From Sphingomonas hengshuiensis (lineage in GTDB: Bacteria > Pseudomonadota > Alphaproteobacteria > Sphingomonadales > Sphingomonadaceae), in NCBI GenBank assembly GCA_003240755.1, contig QFNF01000013.1:1-64000 (forward strand): DNA of 64,000 nucleotides, written 5' to 3'. Below, piece after piece: positions 35,162-44,285 of this stretch; position 1 is the stretch's first letter; each line of letters begins with the position of its first letter. Position numbers and translations under genes: made by a program. The notes under the pieces are model-generated. The model worked only from the letters and a program-made list of their open reading frames with translations. It made no database searches and was not told the DNA's origin.

Positions 35162-37672
35162 TTACTTCGCGCAGCCCGGCGTGACGTCGGCGGTAGTACC
35201 CAGCGCCACCCGCGCCACACTGACCGTCAGCGCACCGTCGGTCGCCAGCACGAACGGCGTGTCGACCCTGCCCATGTTCACATTGCCGACGAAGCATTTG
35301 AGCGGCACGCCCAGCGTCTTCCACTGGCCGACCGGCAGCTTCTCCATGCGGCCCAGCGCCACCTGGCCGTTGCCGGGGCCGCTGCGCAGCGCCAGCGTGA
35401 CCGGCCCGGTCGGCGCCGCATCGATGCGCATCGTCGCGAGCAGCATGACGTCGCCATTGGCCTGGCGCGTCAGATCGACCGGCGACTGGGTACCGAGCAG
35501 GATCTGTGCCGGGCCGCTGCCGTCGATCACGAAGCGCCGGGCGCCTTCCTGTACGCCGTGGTCGGTCGCCGTGACCTTCACCCGGCCGCCCCCCGATTGC
35601 GCGGGCACGGTGGTGATACGGGTGTTGCCGCCGGTGCCGGCCCCGCCGACCTCCAGCGACCATGCAGTCGCGGGCATCCCCTTGTCCATGAACACGTCGC
35701 CCGCATCGGCTTCGGCAACCATGGCGTCCTCGGACAGCGTGGGCACCGTCGTCCGGCTGGCGCCGGTCAGGCCGTAGCCGAGCGGGAACAGCGTCGGCCC
35801 GTCGGCATCGGCGGTCGCGGGCCAGGCGAAGGACAGCGTGCCGGTGAAGTCGCGCCTCGCCCTGCCGCTGCGGTCCTTCAGCAGCACGTCGGCAACGCCG
35901 GCGCCTTCCGACCCCGGCAGCCACGCCACGACAAAGGCGTCGGCCGCGTTGATCGCGGCGTTCACGAACAGCGGACGGCCGGTCAGCATCACCGCGACGA
36001 CCGGAATCCCCTGCGCCTTCAGCTTCCTCATCGTATCGATCGGCCGGCGCAGTTCGGGGCGGAGCTGCAGCGTCTTGATATCGCCCTGGAACTCGGCATA
36101 GGGCGTCTCGCCGAACACGACGATCGCCGCATCGGGCCGCGCACCGGTGAAGCTGCCATCGGCCGACAGCGTTGCCGTGCCCCCCGCCGCCTTCGCCGCC
36201 GCGTCGATCCCCTGCCAGATCGAGGTCGCGCCGGGGAAATGTTTCGGGTCGATGCCCGTCCCCTGCCATGTCAGCGTCCAGCCGCCCGACTGCCGCGCGA
36301 CATCGTTCGCGCCGTCACCGGCGACCAGCACCCGCCCGCCCGCCCGGATCGGCAGCAGCGAGCCGTTGTTCTTGAGCAGCACCAGCGACTTCGCCACCGC
36401 CTCGCGCGCGATCGCGCGATGCTCGCGGCTGCCGAGCAGGTCGAACTTGCCCGACAACGGGCGCGACGACGGCTTGCCCGCCTCGAACAGGCCCGCACGC
36501 AGCTTTACGCGCAGGATGTTCGATACCGCATCGTCGAGCCGGCGCATCGGCACTTCGCCCGACCTGACCTGCCGGACGAGGTTTTCCCAGATCGGTTTCC
36601 AGCTATCGGGCGCCATGTACATGTCGAGCCCGGCGTTGATCGCGCGCGGGCAACTGGCATTGGTGCAGCCCGCGACCTGGCCGTGCGCGTTCCAGTCGCT
36701 GACGATGAACCCGCCAAAGCCCATGCGCTGCTTCAGCACATCGGTCAGCAGCCCCTTGTGCCCGGTGATCTTCTCGCCGTTCCAACTGCTGAAGCTGGCC
36801 ATCACCGTCTGCACCCCGGCGTTGATCGCCGCGACATAGGGCGTGCCGTGGATATCGCGCAGTTCGGTTTCCGATATCTTCGCGTCGCCCTGGTCCTGAC
36901 CGCCGAACGTGCCGCCATCCGCCAGGAAATGCTTGGTCGAGGCGAGGACATAAGGGCCCTGCAACTGGTTGGTCGAACCGGGCGCGCCCTGCAGCCCTTC
37001 GATGAACTGGGTCACATAGCCGGCGACGAGCTTCGGATCGGACGAATAGCCTTCATAGGCGCGACCCCAGCGCAGGTCCTGCGGCACGGTGATCGTGGGG
37101 GCGAAGGTCCATTCGATGCCGGTCGCGCGAATCTCGGCCGCGGTCGCCTGCGCGATCCTGCGCATCAGCGCCGGGTCGTGCATCGCGCCCAGCCCGACAT
37201 TGTGCGGGAACAGCGTCGCGCCGACGATGTTGCTGTGGCCGTGCACCGCATCGGTGCCCCAGATCACCGGAATGCCGACCCCGCCGTCGCGCGTGTCGAC
37301 CGATGCCGCATAGAAACGGTCGGCGAGCTTCAGCCATTCCGCCGCGGGCGCGAATTCATCGTTGTCGGGGGCCGAATTGCCCCCGTTCAGCACCGAGCCC
37401 AGATGGTAGCGCCTTACATCCTCGGGCGTCACGCTGGCGATGTCGCCCTGCACGACCTGCCCGACCTTTTCCTCCAGCGTCATCCGCCCGAGCAGGTCGG
37501 CGATCCGCGCCTCGATCGCCGGATCGGCCCTGTACGGCCAGGTCGCCCGCGGCCACAATTCGGGGTGCGCCGTCGCGGCGGGGGCCGGCGCGGGCACCGT
37601 CTGCGCCACGGCGGGAAATGCGGCCATACCCGCCAGCGCGGTGCCCATCAGGAACGTCGTAACCGGTTTCAT
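35162..37672 (-). CDS. GH3 beta-glucosidase / 1,3-1,4-beta-glucan exohydrolase, secreted
   Basis: An 836-residue GH3 enzyme with signal peptide (TALAGMAAFPAVAQ). Domain order: the GH3 N-terminal barrel (about 55-370; LLGRMTLEEKVGQV, IWGTDAVHGHSN, ASTKHFLADGG) with the nucleophile Asp in FIVSDWNAHGQV, then the C-terminal alpha/beta sandwich (about 410-620; AREAVAKSLVLLKNN, FGETPYAEFQGD), then about 190 residues of beta structure typical of glucan exohydrolases of this subgroup. It is divergent from a ROK repressor, its likely regulator. The product, glucose, could be imported by the nearby MFS porter. Confidence 0.92.
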   Translation of the reverse strand: MKPVTTFLMGTALAGMAAFPAVAQTVPAPAPAATAHPELWPRATWPYRADPAIEARIADLLGRMTLEEKVGQVVQGDIASVTPEDVRRYHLGSVLNGGNSAPDNDEFAPAAEWLKLADRFYAASVDTRDGGVGIPVIWGTDAVHGHSNIVGATLFPHNVGLGAMHDPALMRRIAQATAAEIRATGIEWTFAPTITVPQDLRWGRAYEGYSSDPKLVAGYVTQFIEGLQGAPGSTNQLQGPYVLASTKHFLADGGTFGGQDQGDAKISETELRDIHGTPYVAAINAGVQTVMASFSSWNGEKITGHKGLLTDVLKQRMGFGGFIVSDWNAHGQVAGCTNASCPRAINAGLDMYMAPDSWKPIWENLVRQVRSGEVPMRRLDDAVSNILRVKLRAGLFEAGKPSSRPLSGKFDLLGSREHRAIAREAVAKSLVLLKNNGSLLPIRAGGRVLVAGDGANDVARQSGGWTLTWQGTGIDPKHFPGATSIWQGIDAAAKAAGGTATLSADGSFTGARPDAAIVVFGETPYAEFQGDIKTLQLRPELRRPIDTMRKLKAQGIPVVAVMLTGRPLFVNAAINAADAFVVAWLPGSEGAGVADVLLKDRSGRARRDFTGTLSFAWPATADADGPTLFPLGYGLTGASRTTVPTLSEDAMVAEADAGDVFMDKGMPATAWSLEVGGAGTGGNTRITTVPAQSGGGRVKVTATDHGVQEGARRFVIDGSGPAQILLGTQSPVDLTRQANGDVMLLATMRIDAAPTGPVTLALRSGPGNGQVALGRMEKLPVGQWKTLGVPLKCFVGNVNMGRVDTPFVLATDGALTVSVARVALGTTADVTPGCAK

Positions 37673-37903
37673 CGCATCGCTCTCCCTGGCGCGCGCCTGA
37701 CGACCCGCGCTCTTTTCCATGCCCCGTTCGACAAACCAGACAGCGGTGTCAACGCCAAAGCGCGGTTTTCGAAAGCATGTTTGCGATTGAACCGGCGGGG
37801 TCGCTGGTCCACCTTCCTCGTCATATGAACTTCCGGCGTCCGGCGCCGCATCGGGAGATATCGTTTTGCCCGCCCTGTTCCCCGTCGTCGCACGGGTCGA
37901 TGC

Positions 37904-39100
37904 GTGACCGACGACCGCGCGCCCATCCGCCTGTCGGGCACCAATCTCGAACGGGCGGCGGATCATAACCAGCGGGTGACGCTGCACGCGATCCGCGTAT
38001 CGGGGTCGCTGACCCGGATCGAACTGGCGAACATCACCGGGCTGACCCCGCCGGCCATCGCCAACATCACTCGCCGGCTGCTGGGCGAGGGGCTGGTGCG
38101 GGAGGCCGGGCAGCGGCGCGGCGGACGCGGGCAGCCGCCGACCAGGCTGGTCGTCAATCCGGCCGCCTGCTACGCGATCGGCATCAATGTCGACCGCGAC
38201 CATGTGACGATCGTCCTGGTCGATTTCGCCGGACAGACGCTGGCCCGCGCCAGCCGCGAGGTCGATTTCGCGATGCCCGACGACGTCGCCGCCTTCTACC
38301 GCTCGGCGGTCGAGGGGCTCATCGCCACCGCCGGAGTCGAGCGCGAGCGCATCGTCGGTATCGGCGTCGCCCGTCCCGACGACCTGGGCACCGTCGACCT
38401 GCCCGGCCGGCCCGGGGCCTATAGCGCGTGGGAAACCGCCGACATGACCGCGCTGTTCGCCCGGCCGATCGACCTGCCCGTCTTTGTCGAGAACGACGCG
38501 GCAGCGGCGGCGATGGGCGAGCTGCAGCTTGGCCACGGCCAGCATCATGCCAGCTTCTTCTACATCCTGATCTCCTCGGCGCTGGGCGGCGGCCTCGTCC
38601 TCGACGGCAGCTATTATCGCGGCGCGCAGGGGCGATCGGGCGAACTGGGCTTCCTGCCCGGAAGTGACGGACGCGGCGGGCAGGCGCAGATCCAGCACAG
38701 CGTGTCGCTGTCCGGCCTGTCGCACCCGCTGCGCGAGGCGGGCTTCACCCTTGCCGACATGCTGGACGGACGGGCCGACGATCCGGCACTGCTGGCGGTC
38801 GTCGATGCGTGGATCGATGCCTCGGTCGAGCGGCTGGTCGAGCCGTTGACCGCGATCAACTGCCTCATCAATCCGGCCGCGATCTTTATCGGCGGGCGGT
38901 TGCCGGGCGGCCATGTCGACACGCTGGCGCAGCGGATGAACCTGCGGATGCGGGCGGCGGCGAACATCCCGGTGCTGGCACCGGTCCGCCGCGCGATGCT
39001 GGCGGAGGATGCCCCGGCGGTCGGAGCGGCGATCCTGCCGTTCAGCCACTTCCTGCTGCCCAGCGCCACCGCGCTATGGAAGGCCGACGACGTCGCCTGA
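37904..39100 (+). CDS. ROK-family transcriptional repressor (NagC/Mlc-like)
   Basis: A 398-residue regulator with an N-terminal winged helix (SLTRIELANITGLTPPAIANITRRLL) and a ROK sugar-binding domain (GINVDRDHVTIVLVDFAG, VENDAAAAAMGELQLGHG, ISSALGGGLVLDGSYYRG). Start is GTG at 37904. The region where ROK proteins carry the CxCGxxGC zinc motif reads GQAQIQHSVSLSGLSHPL, with no cysteines, so zinc binding is lost; this is seen in some ROK repressors. It is divergent from the GH3/esterase genes and precedes a fructokinase, so it probably controls the beta-glucoside locus. Confidence 0.87.
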   Translation: MTDDRAPIRLSGTNLERAADHNQRVTLHAIRVSGSLTRIELANITGLTPPAIANITRRLLGEGLVREAGQRRGGRGQPPTRLVVNPAACYAIGINVDRDHVTIVLVDFAGQTLARASREVDFAMPDDVAAFYRSAVEGLIATAGVERERIVGIGVARPDDLGTVDLPGRPGAYSAWETADMTALFARPIDLPVFVENDAAAAAMGELQLGHGQHHASFFYILISSALGGGLVLDGSYYRGAQGRSGELGFLPGSDGRGGQAQIQHSVSLSGLSHPLREAGFTLADMLDGRADDPALLAVVDAWIDASVERLVEPLTAINCLINPAAIFIGGRLPGGHVDTLAQRMNLRMRAAANIPVLAPVRRAMLAEDAPAVGAAILPFSHFLLPSATALWKADDVA

Positions 39101-39149
39101 AACCTGGTGCAGACGCCGGGGAGGGCGGGTTCGGGCCGGCACCGGCCGG

Positions 39150-39299
39150 TCAGCCACGCGGCGGGCGGGCGATGGGCGGCGGGGGCGCTACGGCACCGCC
39201 CGCCTTGAACGCGGCGACCAGCGCCAGTTCGAACCGGCAACCGCACCCGCTGGCCGGCGGTGGCGCGGGCGGGTCGGGTGGCTGGGCAGTGATCCGCAT
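39150..39299 (-). CDS. Possible 49-residue small protein
   Basis: A short reading frame in the 420-base gap between the ROK repressor and the fructokinase. It has GGAGG 8 bases before the ATG. The product starts MRITAQPPDPPAPPP, has a CGCRFELALVAAFKAGG centre and ends in Pro/Arg. The composition is biased and could be chance in GC-rich DNA; the ribosome-binding site and the non-biased centre are the only support. The rest of the gap (39300-39519) is less GC-rich and should hold the fructokinase promoter. Confidence 0.3.
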   Translation of the reverse strand: MRITAQPPDPPAPPPASGCGCRFELALVAAFKAGGAVAPPPPIARPPRG

Positions 39300-39519
39300 C
39301 GACTTCGCCTCCGGTATGTCGGGTGATACCCTCGCACGGGATGGTTAAATCGCCGTTAGCCCGCTTGCGGACCGGGACGGCGCGGGCCGAACATGCCGGC
39401 GCAATATATCCGGAGGTCGCCCGGTCCACGCGTTCCGCGCCATTCGGATTTCAATTTGCCTTTTTCGCCGAATCCTGCGATTTTGCCATGATACTTACGG
39501 GTGAAAAGGTTTTTCGGGG

Positions 39520-40449
39520 ATGAGCACGGCGGTCGATCCGGTGGCACGGCATGGCGCCCTGCCATTGGCAGGCATCGAACTGGGCGGCACGAAGTGCGTC
39601 TGCACGCTGGCGCATGGTCCGGGCGCGATCGTCGCGCAGGAAACCGTGCCGACCGAGCATCCCGCGATCACGATCCCGGCGATCGCCGCGGTGCTGCAAC
39701 GCTGGTGGGACGCGGGGGGCTTCGCCGCGCTGGGCATCGCCAGCTTCGGTCCGGTCGACCTCGACCCCGCTTCGCCTGACTGGGGGCATATCCTCGCCAC
39801 GACCAAGCCCGACTGGCCGATGACCGATGTCGCGGGCGCGTTGTCGGCTGCGTTCGACGTGCCGAGCGCGTTCGATACCGACGTCAACGGCGCCGCCTTT
39901 GCGGAAACGATGTGGGGCTGTGCGCGGGGGCTGGACGATTTCGCCTATGTGACGATCGGCACCGGCGTCGGCGTCGGGCTGCTGGTGAACGGCAGGCCGA
40001 CGCGCGGGATCGGCCATGCCGAACTGGGCCATCTGCGCGTCCCCCGCCTGCCGACCGATACGCTTCCCAGTGGCTGTCCGTTCCACGACGACTGTGTCGA
40101 GGGGCTGGCATCGGGTACGGGGATCAAGGCGGCGCTGGGCGACGTCCATGTCTCGACGCTGGCGAGCGACCATCCGATATGGGACCGGGTCGCATCGGCG
40201 ATCACCGCCATGTGCCACGCGATGGTGTGCACGACGGGGCCGAAGCGGATCGCGATCGGTGGCGGGGTGATGAACAAGCAGCCGCATCTGCTGGCGCGGA
40301 TCGAACCGGCGCTGCGGGCGAGCATCAACGGCTATCTGCCGCTGCCCGAACGCGACTATGTCGTGGCGCCCGCGCTCGGCGATCAGGCGGGACCGATGGG
40401 ATCGATCGCCCTCGCCCGGATGGCGCTGCGCGAGCGGGCCGGAGCGTAG
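39520..40449 (+). CDS. Fructokinase, ROK family
   Basis: Phosphorylates fructose (or mannose) in the cytoplasm. The 309-residue protein has the ROK phosphate loop LAGIELGGTKCVCTLA, ASFGPVDLD, DVNGAAFAETMWG and TIGTGVGVGLLVNG. The zinc-binding motif of ROK fructokinases, HAELGHLRV followed by GCPFHDDCVEGLASG, is intact. GGGG lies directly before the ATG. It is convergent with an MFS sugar porter. The fructokinase call over glucokinase rests on the CPFHDDC form of the motif. Confidence 0.88.
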   Translation: MSTAVDPVARHGALPLAGIELGGTKCVCTLAHGPGAIVAQETVPTEHPAITIPAIAAVLQRWWDAGGFAALGIASFGPVDLDPASPDWGHILATTKPDWPMTDVAGALSAAFDVPSAFDTDVNGAAFAETMWGCARGLDDFAYVTIGTGVGVGLLVNGRPTRGIGHAELGHLRVPRLPTDTLPSGCPFHDDCVEGLASGTGIKAALGDVHVSTLASDHPIWDRVASAITAMCHAMVCTTGPKRIAIGGGVMNKQPHLLARIEPALRASINGYLPLPERDYVVAPALGDQAGPMGSIALARMALRERAGA

Positions 40450-40556
40450 CGGGCGGGGCCTAGCCCGCCCCGGCCGATGCTGACGCACGGCCGGGTGCGG
40501 CCGGGCGGTGGCCCGACCCGGTCATGGCAGCAGGCCATCGCCCCTCGCCCGCGCGA

Positions 40557-41906
40557 TCAGTGCAGGCTCTTCGCCGAAGCGACGTTGCGCGTCGCGCTGC
40601 GGCCGGCGACGATCGCGAAGCCGCACAGCGCGGCATAGCACAGCGCCGGCACGACGAACGCCGCGCCATGCCCGACCGCGCCCGACACCAGCCCGACGAT
40701 CAGCGGGATCACCGCTCCGCCGAAGATCGCGGTGCACAGCAGGCCGGACGTCGCCGCCTCGCTGGCGCTGGAGCGTTCGAGCGTCAGGGTGAAGATCACC
40801 GGGAACATGATCGAGTTGAACAGCCCGATCGCCAGCGCGACGAACCCCGCCCCGACCCCGCCGACAAATGCGACGTACAGGCACATCGCGACGGCGATGC
40901 CGGTGAACAGCGTCAGCAGCCTGTGCGCCTTCACCTTCGACAGCAGCACCGATCCGATCGCGCGGCCGACCATCGCGCCCAGCCAGTAGAAGGCGACCGC
41001 CTTGCCCGCTTCCTGCAGCGATACGCCCGCGACGCCGTCGCTGCCCATCGCCAGCCCCAGCAGCGGCACGCCGAACGCGGCGTCCGACGCGCCCCATATG
41101 GTGTCGCCGTTCAGGAACAGCGCCATCTGCGTCCCGATCGCGACTTCGGCACCGACATAGAGAAAGATCGCACCGGCACCCAGCACCGCCCAGCGCGACG
41201 AGAAGGCGTCGCGCAGCAGCGCACCCGGCGACGGGGTGTCGACCGGCGCAGCGGGCACGGCGGCCGACACGACCTTGCGGCTGAGGAAGAAGAAGATGGC
41301 GAGCGCGGCGATCAGCCCCGCGATCCAGAAATAGGCGCGGTCGATCCCGGCCAGCGCGCCATCGCGCACCGCCTGCGTCAGCACCGTGCCGTCCTTCACC
41401 TCCACCCCTTCGAGGAACAGGCTGGCGCCGAGCAGTGGTCCCAAGAACGTGCCGAACGAATTGAACGTCTGGCTGAGCGTCAGACGGAAATGGCTGAGCT
41501 TCGGATCGCCCAGCGCCGCCGCCAGCGGGTTCGCCGCGACCTGCAGGATGGTGATGCCCGCCGCGAGGATGAACAGCCCCAGCAGCACGATCGGGAACAC
41601 CGCGAGGTTCGCCGCCACCAGCATGGTCAGGCAGCCGACGATCATCGTGACCAGCGCGAACAGGATCGAGGGCACCGCCTGCAACCGGCCCAGCAGGATC
41701 GCGGCGGGCATCGAGATCAGGCCATAGGCGAGGAAGAACGCCGACGCGGCGAACTGCGCCTCGAAATCGGTCAGGGTGAAGATACCCTTCACCGCCGCGA
41801 CCAGCGGATCGATCAGCGAGGTGATGAACCCCCATGCGAAGAACAGCGTGGTGACGGCGGCGAATGCCAGCCCGGTGGTGGCGGAACCCGCCCGTGTCTG
41901 TGCCAA
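40557..41906 (-). CDS. Sugar MFS transporter, FHS (glucose/galactose) family
   Basis: A 449-residue, 12-TM porter. The segments LFFAWGFITSLIDPL in TM1, FFLAYGLISMPAAIL, LQVAANPLAAALGDP, RLTLSQTFNSFGTFLGP and SIMFPVIFTLTLE are those of GluP/FucP relatives that carry glucose, galactose or fructose. An ATG start would require an upstream leader; TTG 41906 preceded by GGGGAGG is the better start. It faces the fructokinase gene and belongs to the same hexose-use neighbourhood as the GH3 enzyme. About 115 bases separate it from the Mur ligase gene. Confidence 0.88.
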   Translation of the reverse strand: MAQTRAGSATTGLAFAAVTTLFFAWGFITSLIDPLVAAVKGIFTLTDFEAQFAASAFFLAYGLISMPAAILLGRLQAVPSILFALVTMIVGCLTMLVAANLAVFPIVLLGLFILAAGITILQVAANPLAAALGDPKLSHFRLTLSQTFNSFGTFLGPLLGASLFLEGVEVKDGTVLTQAVRDGALAGIDRAYFWIAGLIAALAIFFFLSRKVVSAAVPAAPVDTPSPGALLRDAFSSRWAVLGAGAIFLYVGAEVAIGTQMALFLNGDTIWGASDAAFGVPLLGLAMGSDGVAGVSLQEAGKAVAFYWLGAMVGRAIGSVLLSKVKAHRLLTLFTGIAVAMCLYVAFVGGVGAGFVALAIGLFNSIMFPVIFTLTLERSSASEAATSGLLCTAIFGGAVIPLIVGLVSGAVGHGAAFVVPALCYAALCGFAIVAGRSATRNVASAKSLH

Positions 41907-42023
41907 AGCGGCCTCCCCTTTGATCGGCTTTGTCCGACTAATTCGGCTATCTACTTGCGATATCGGTCCGCTCGCCGAGCGGGGCGAGGATGTCAAGAAA
42001 TTGGTAGGGATCGCGCGCGCGGA

Positions 42024-43415
42024 TCAGCCGAGCCGGGCCAGCATGTCCGCCGCCAGTTCCGACAGCGTATCGTCGCGCGCGCCCATCACGACGATGCGAT
42101 CCCCCGGCCGCGCCTGTTCGACCAGATACGCCGCCGCATCCGCGCGATCCGCGATATGCCGGACAGGTGCGCCCAGTTGCGCCAGATCCGCGACGATGTC
42201 GGCGCTGGTGACGTCCCGCGCGACGGTTCCCCCGCGATAGACCGGATCGGGCAGCACCAGCAGGTCGTCGGCATGCAATGCCCGCGCGAACATCGCCACC
42301 AGTTCGCGGCGCATGACCTTGAGCGGGCCATAGCCGTGCGGCTGGAACAGCAGCAGCAGGCGACCGGGCTGGCTGCGCAGCGTGGCGATGGTCGCGGCGA
42401 TCTTGTCGGGATTGTGCCCGAAATCGTCGATGACGGCGACGCCGCCCGCCTGCCCGACCAGTTCGAACCGCCGCCTCAGCCCCGTAAAGCCGGCGATCGC
42501 GCGCACTGCGTCGGCGACCGGCACGCCGGTGGCGATCACCGCGCCGATCGCGGCCAGCGCATTGGCGACATTGTGCCGCCCCGGCACCGCCAGCCGCACG
42601 GCATGGACCGCGCCCCCGACCACCAGGTCGAACCGGCTGGCAAAGGCATCGGGTTCGACGCGCCGGGCGACGAGATCGGCGTCGCCCTCGACCGCGAACG
42701 TCACGCGCCTGTCCGCCGGGATCGAATCGGCCAGCGCCGCCGCCTCGGCATCGCCGACATTGACGACCACCCGCCCCGCCCTTGCCGCGAAACCACCGAA
42801 CAGCGCCCGCAGTTCGTCGAGCGATTTGTGGTCGAGGCTGACATTGTTGAGCACCGCGACCTGCGGGTCGTAGAATGCGATCGACCCGTCGCTTTCGTCG
42901 ACCTCGCTGACGAACGCGTCGCCCCGCCCGACCAGCGCGCTGGCGAAGGGGCGGTCAGGGCCTGCAAAATCCTTCATCACCGCGCCGTTCATCACCGTCG
43001 GGTCGCGGCCGAGGGCATGGAGAACGAAGCCGATCATGCCGGTGACGGTCGATTTGCCGCTGGTTCCGGCCACCCCGATCGACAGCGGCGCCGCGTTGAA
43101 CAGCCCGGCGAGCAGTTCGGCCCGGCCCATCCGCTTCGCCCCGACCGCTTCCGCCGCGACGATATCGGCGACGGTCGGCTCGATCGCGGCGGAGGCGACG
43201 ACGATCTGGTCGGGCGACACGATGCCGCTGCCGTCCTGGGGATATAGCGCGATGCCCAGCGCGCGCAGCGCGGCGAACTTGGCGGGCAGGCTCGCCTGGT
43301 CCAGCGAACGGTCGGAACCGGCGACGGTCGCGCCGCGGCCGGCAAGGATCATGGCGAGGGGCATCATGCCCGACCCGCCGATCCCGACGAGGAAGAAGGA
43401 TTTGCCGTACAGCAT
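42024..43415 (-). CDS. Mur ligase family protein, Mpl-like (UDP-MurNAc:tripeptide ligase)
   Basis: A 463-residue ATP-dependent ligase of the MurC/Mpl branch: [20 protein letters not shown] at the N-terminus (UDP binding), the P-loop [44 protein letters not shown], and [15 protein letters not shown] in the C-terminal domain. True MurC would be expected inside the dcw cluster; here the gene stands alone, divergent from LD-carboxypeptidase, which makes the tripeptide that Mpl reuses. That context favours a recycling role. MurC itself cannot be excluded from sequence reading alone. Confidence 0.83.
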   Translation of the reverse strand: MLYGKSFFLVGIGGSGMMPLAMILAGRGATVAGSDRSLDQASLPAKFAALRALGIALYPQDGSGIVSPDQIVVASAAIEPTVADIVAAEAVGAKRMGRAELLAGLFNAAPLSIGVAGTSGKSTVTGMIGFVLHALGRDPTVMNGAVMKDFAGPDRPFASALVGRGDAFVSEVDESDGSIAFYDPQVAVLNNVSLDHKSLDELRALFGGFAARAGRVVVNVGDAEAAALADSIPADRRVTFAVEGDADLVARRVEPDAFASRFDLVVGGAVHAVRLAVPGRHNVANALAAIGAVIATGVPVADAVRAIAGFTGLRRRFELVGQAGGVAVIDDFGHNPDKIAATIATLRSQPGRLLLLFQPHGYGPLKVMRRELVAMFARALHADDLLVLPDPVYRGGTVARDVTSADIVADLAQLGAPVRHIADRADAAAYLVEQARPGDRIVVMGARDDTLSELAADMLARLG

Positions 43416-43463
43416 CGCGTGGCGCTATCGGGGTTGGTCCTGGGTGGCAAGCGGGGTTGCGTG

Positions 43464-44279
43464 ATGCGTATCGGAGTGGTGGCGCCCGCGCGGCGGGTGG
43501 ACGAGGACCAGATGACCCGGACACAGGGCTATGCCGCGCTCACCTATCCCGCGGTCGACCTGGTGGTGCATCCGCAATGCTTCCTCGATGCCGGCCATTT
43601 CGCCGGCACCGACGAACAGCGCGCCGCCGCCTTCCTCGAATTCGCCAACGACCCCGGATTCGATGCGATCTGGTTCGCGCGCGGCGGATACGGGTCGAAC
43701 CGCATCCTCGACAGGGTCATGCCCAGGCTGAACCGCGCGGCGGCGGCGAAAAGCTATCTCGGCTTTTCCGACATGGGGTTCCTGCTGGGTGCGCTCTATG
43801 CCCGGCGGATCGGGCGGCCGATCCACGGACCGATGGCGGCGCAGGTCGGCAAGGCGGGCGGCACCAACAGCGCGGCCCGCGCGCTCGCCTGGCTGGTGAA
43901 CCGCGACCGCACGATGCTCGCGCCCGAACTCGACGGCCGCCCGACCGTCGCCTTCAACCTCGTCATCCTGTGCGCGCTGATCGGTACGCCGTGGCTGCCC
44001 GACCTGACCGACCATGTCGTGATCGTCGAGGAGGTCGGCGAGGACCTGTACCGGATCGACCGGCTGTTCTGGCAGTTGAGCGAGGCGACGCAGTTGAAGG
44101 GCATCGCCGGCATCCGGCTGGGCGCGGTGACGGACCGCCATCCCGACGACACCGGCTTTGGCGAAACCGAGGAACAGATCGCCGCCCGCTGGGCAAGGGC
44201 GATGGGCGTACCCTATCTCGGCCGTGCGCATGTCGGCCATTATGCCGACAACATGGTGGTGCCGTTCGGGGTGGCGTGA
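43464..44279 (+). CDS. ldcA: LD-carboxypeptidase (S66), LdcA-like
   Basis: Removes the terminal D-Ala from cytoplasmic muropeptide tetrapeptides. The 271-residue protein has the S66 pattern: IGVVAPARRVDEDQ, the nucleophile Ser in WFARGGYGSNRILD, YLGFSDMGFLLGALY, the Glu in VIVEEVGEDLYRID, and the His in GRAHVGHYADNMVVPFG. The ATG giving MRIGVVAP is chosen; a GTG one codon earlier is equivalent. It shares a 48-base divergent region with the Mpl-like ligase, so both recycling enzymes may be co-regulated. Confidence 0.9.
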   Translation: MRIGVVAPARRVDEDQMTRTQGYAALTYPAVDLVVHPQCFLDAGHFAGTDEQRAAAFLEFANDPGFDAIWFARGGYGSNRILDRVMPRLNRAAAAKSYLGFSDMGFLLGALYARRIGRPIHGPMAAQVGKAGGTNSAARALAWLVNRDRTMLAPELDGRPTVAFNLVILCALIGTPWLPDLTDHVVIVEEVGEDLYRIDRLFWQLSEATQLKGIAGIRLGAVTDRHPDDTGFGETEEQIAARWARAMGVPYLGRAHVGHYADNMVVPFGVA

Positions 44280-44285
44280 AGCCCC

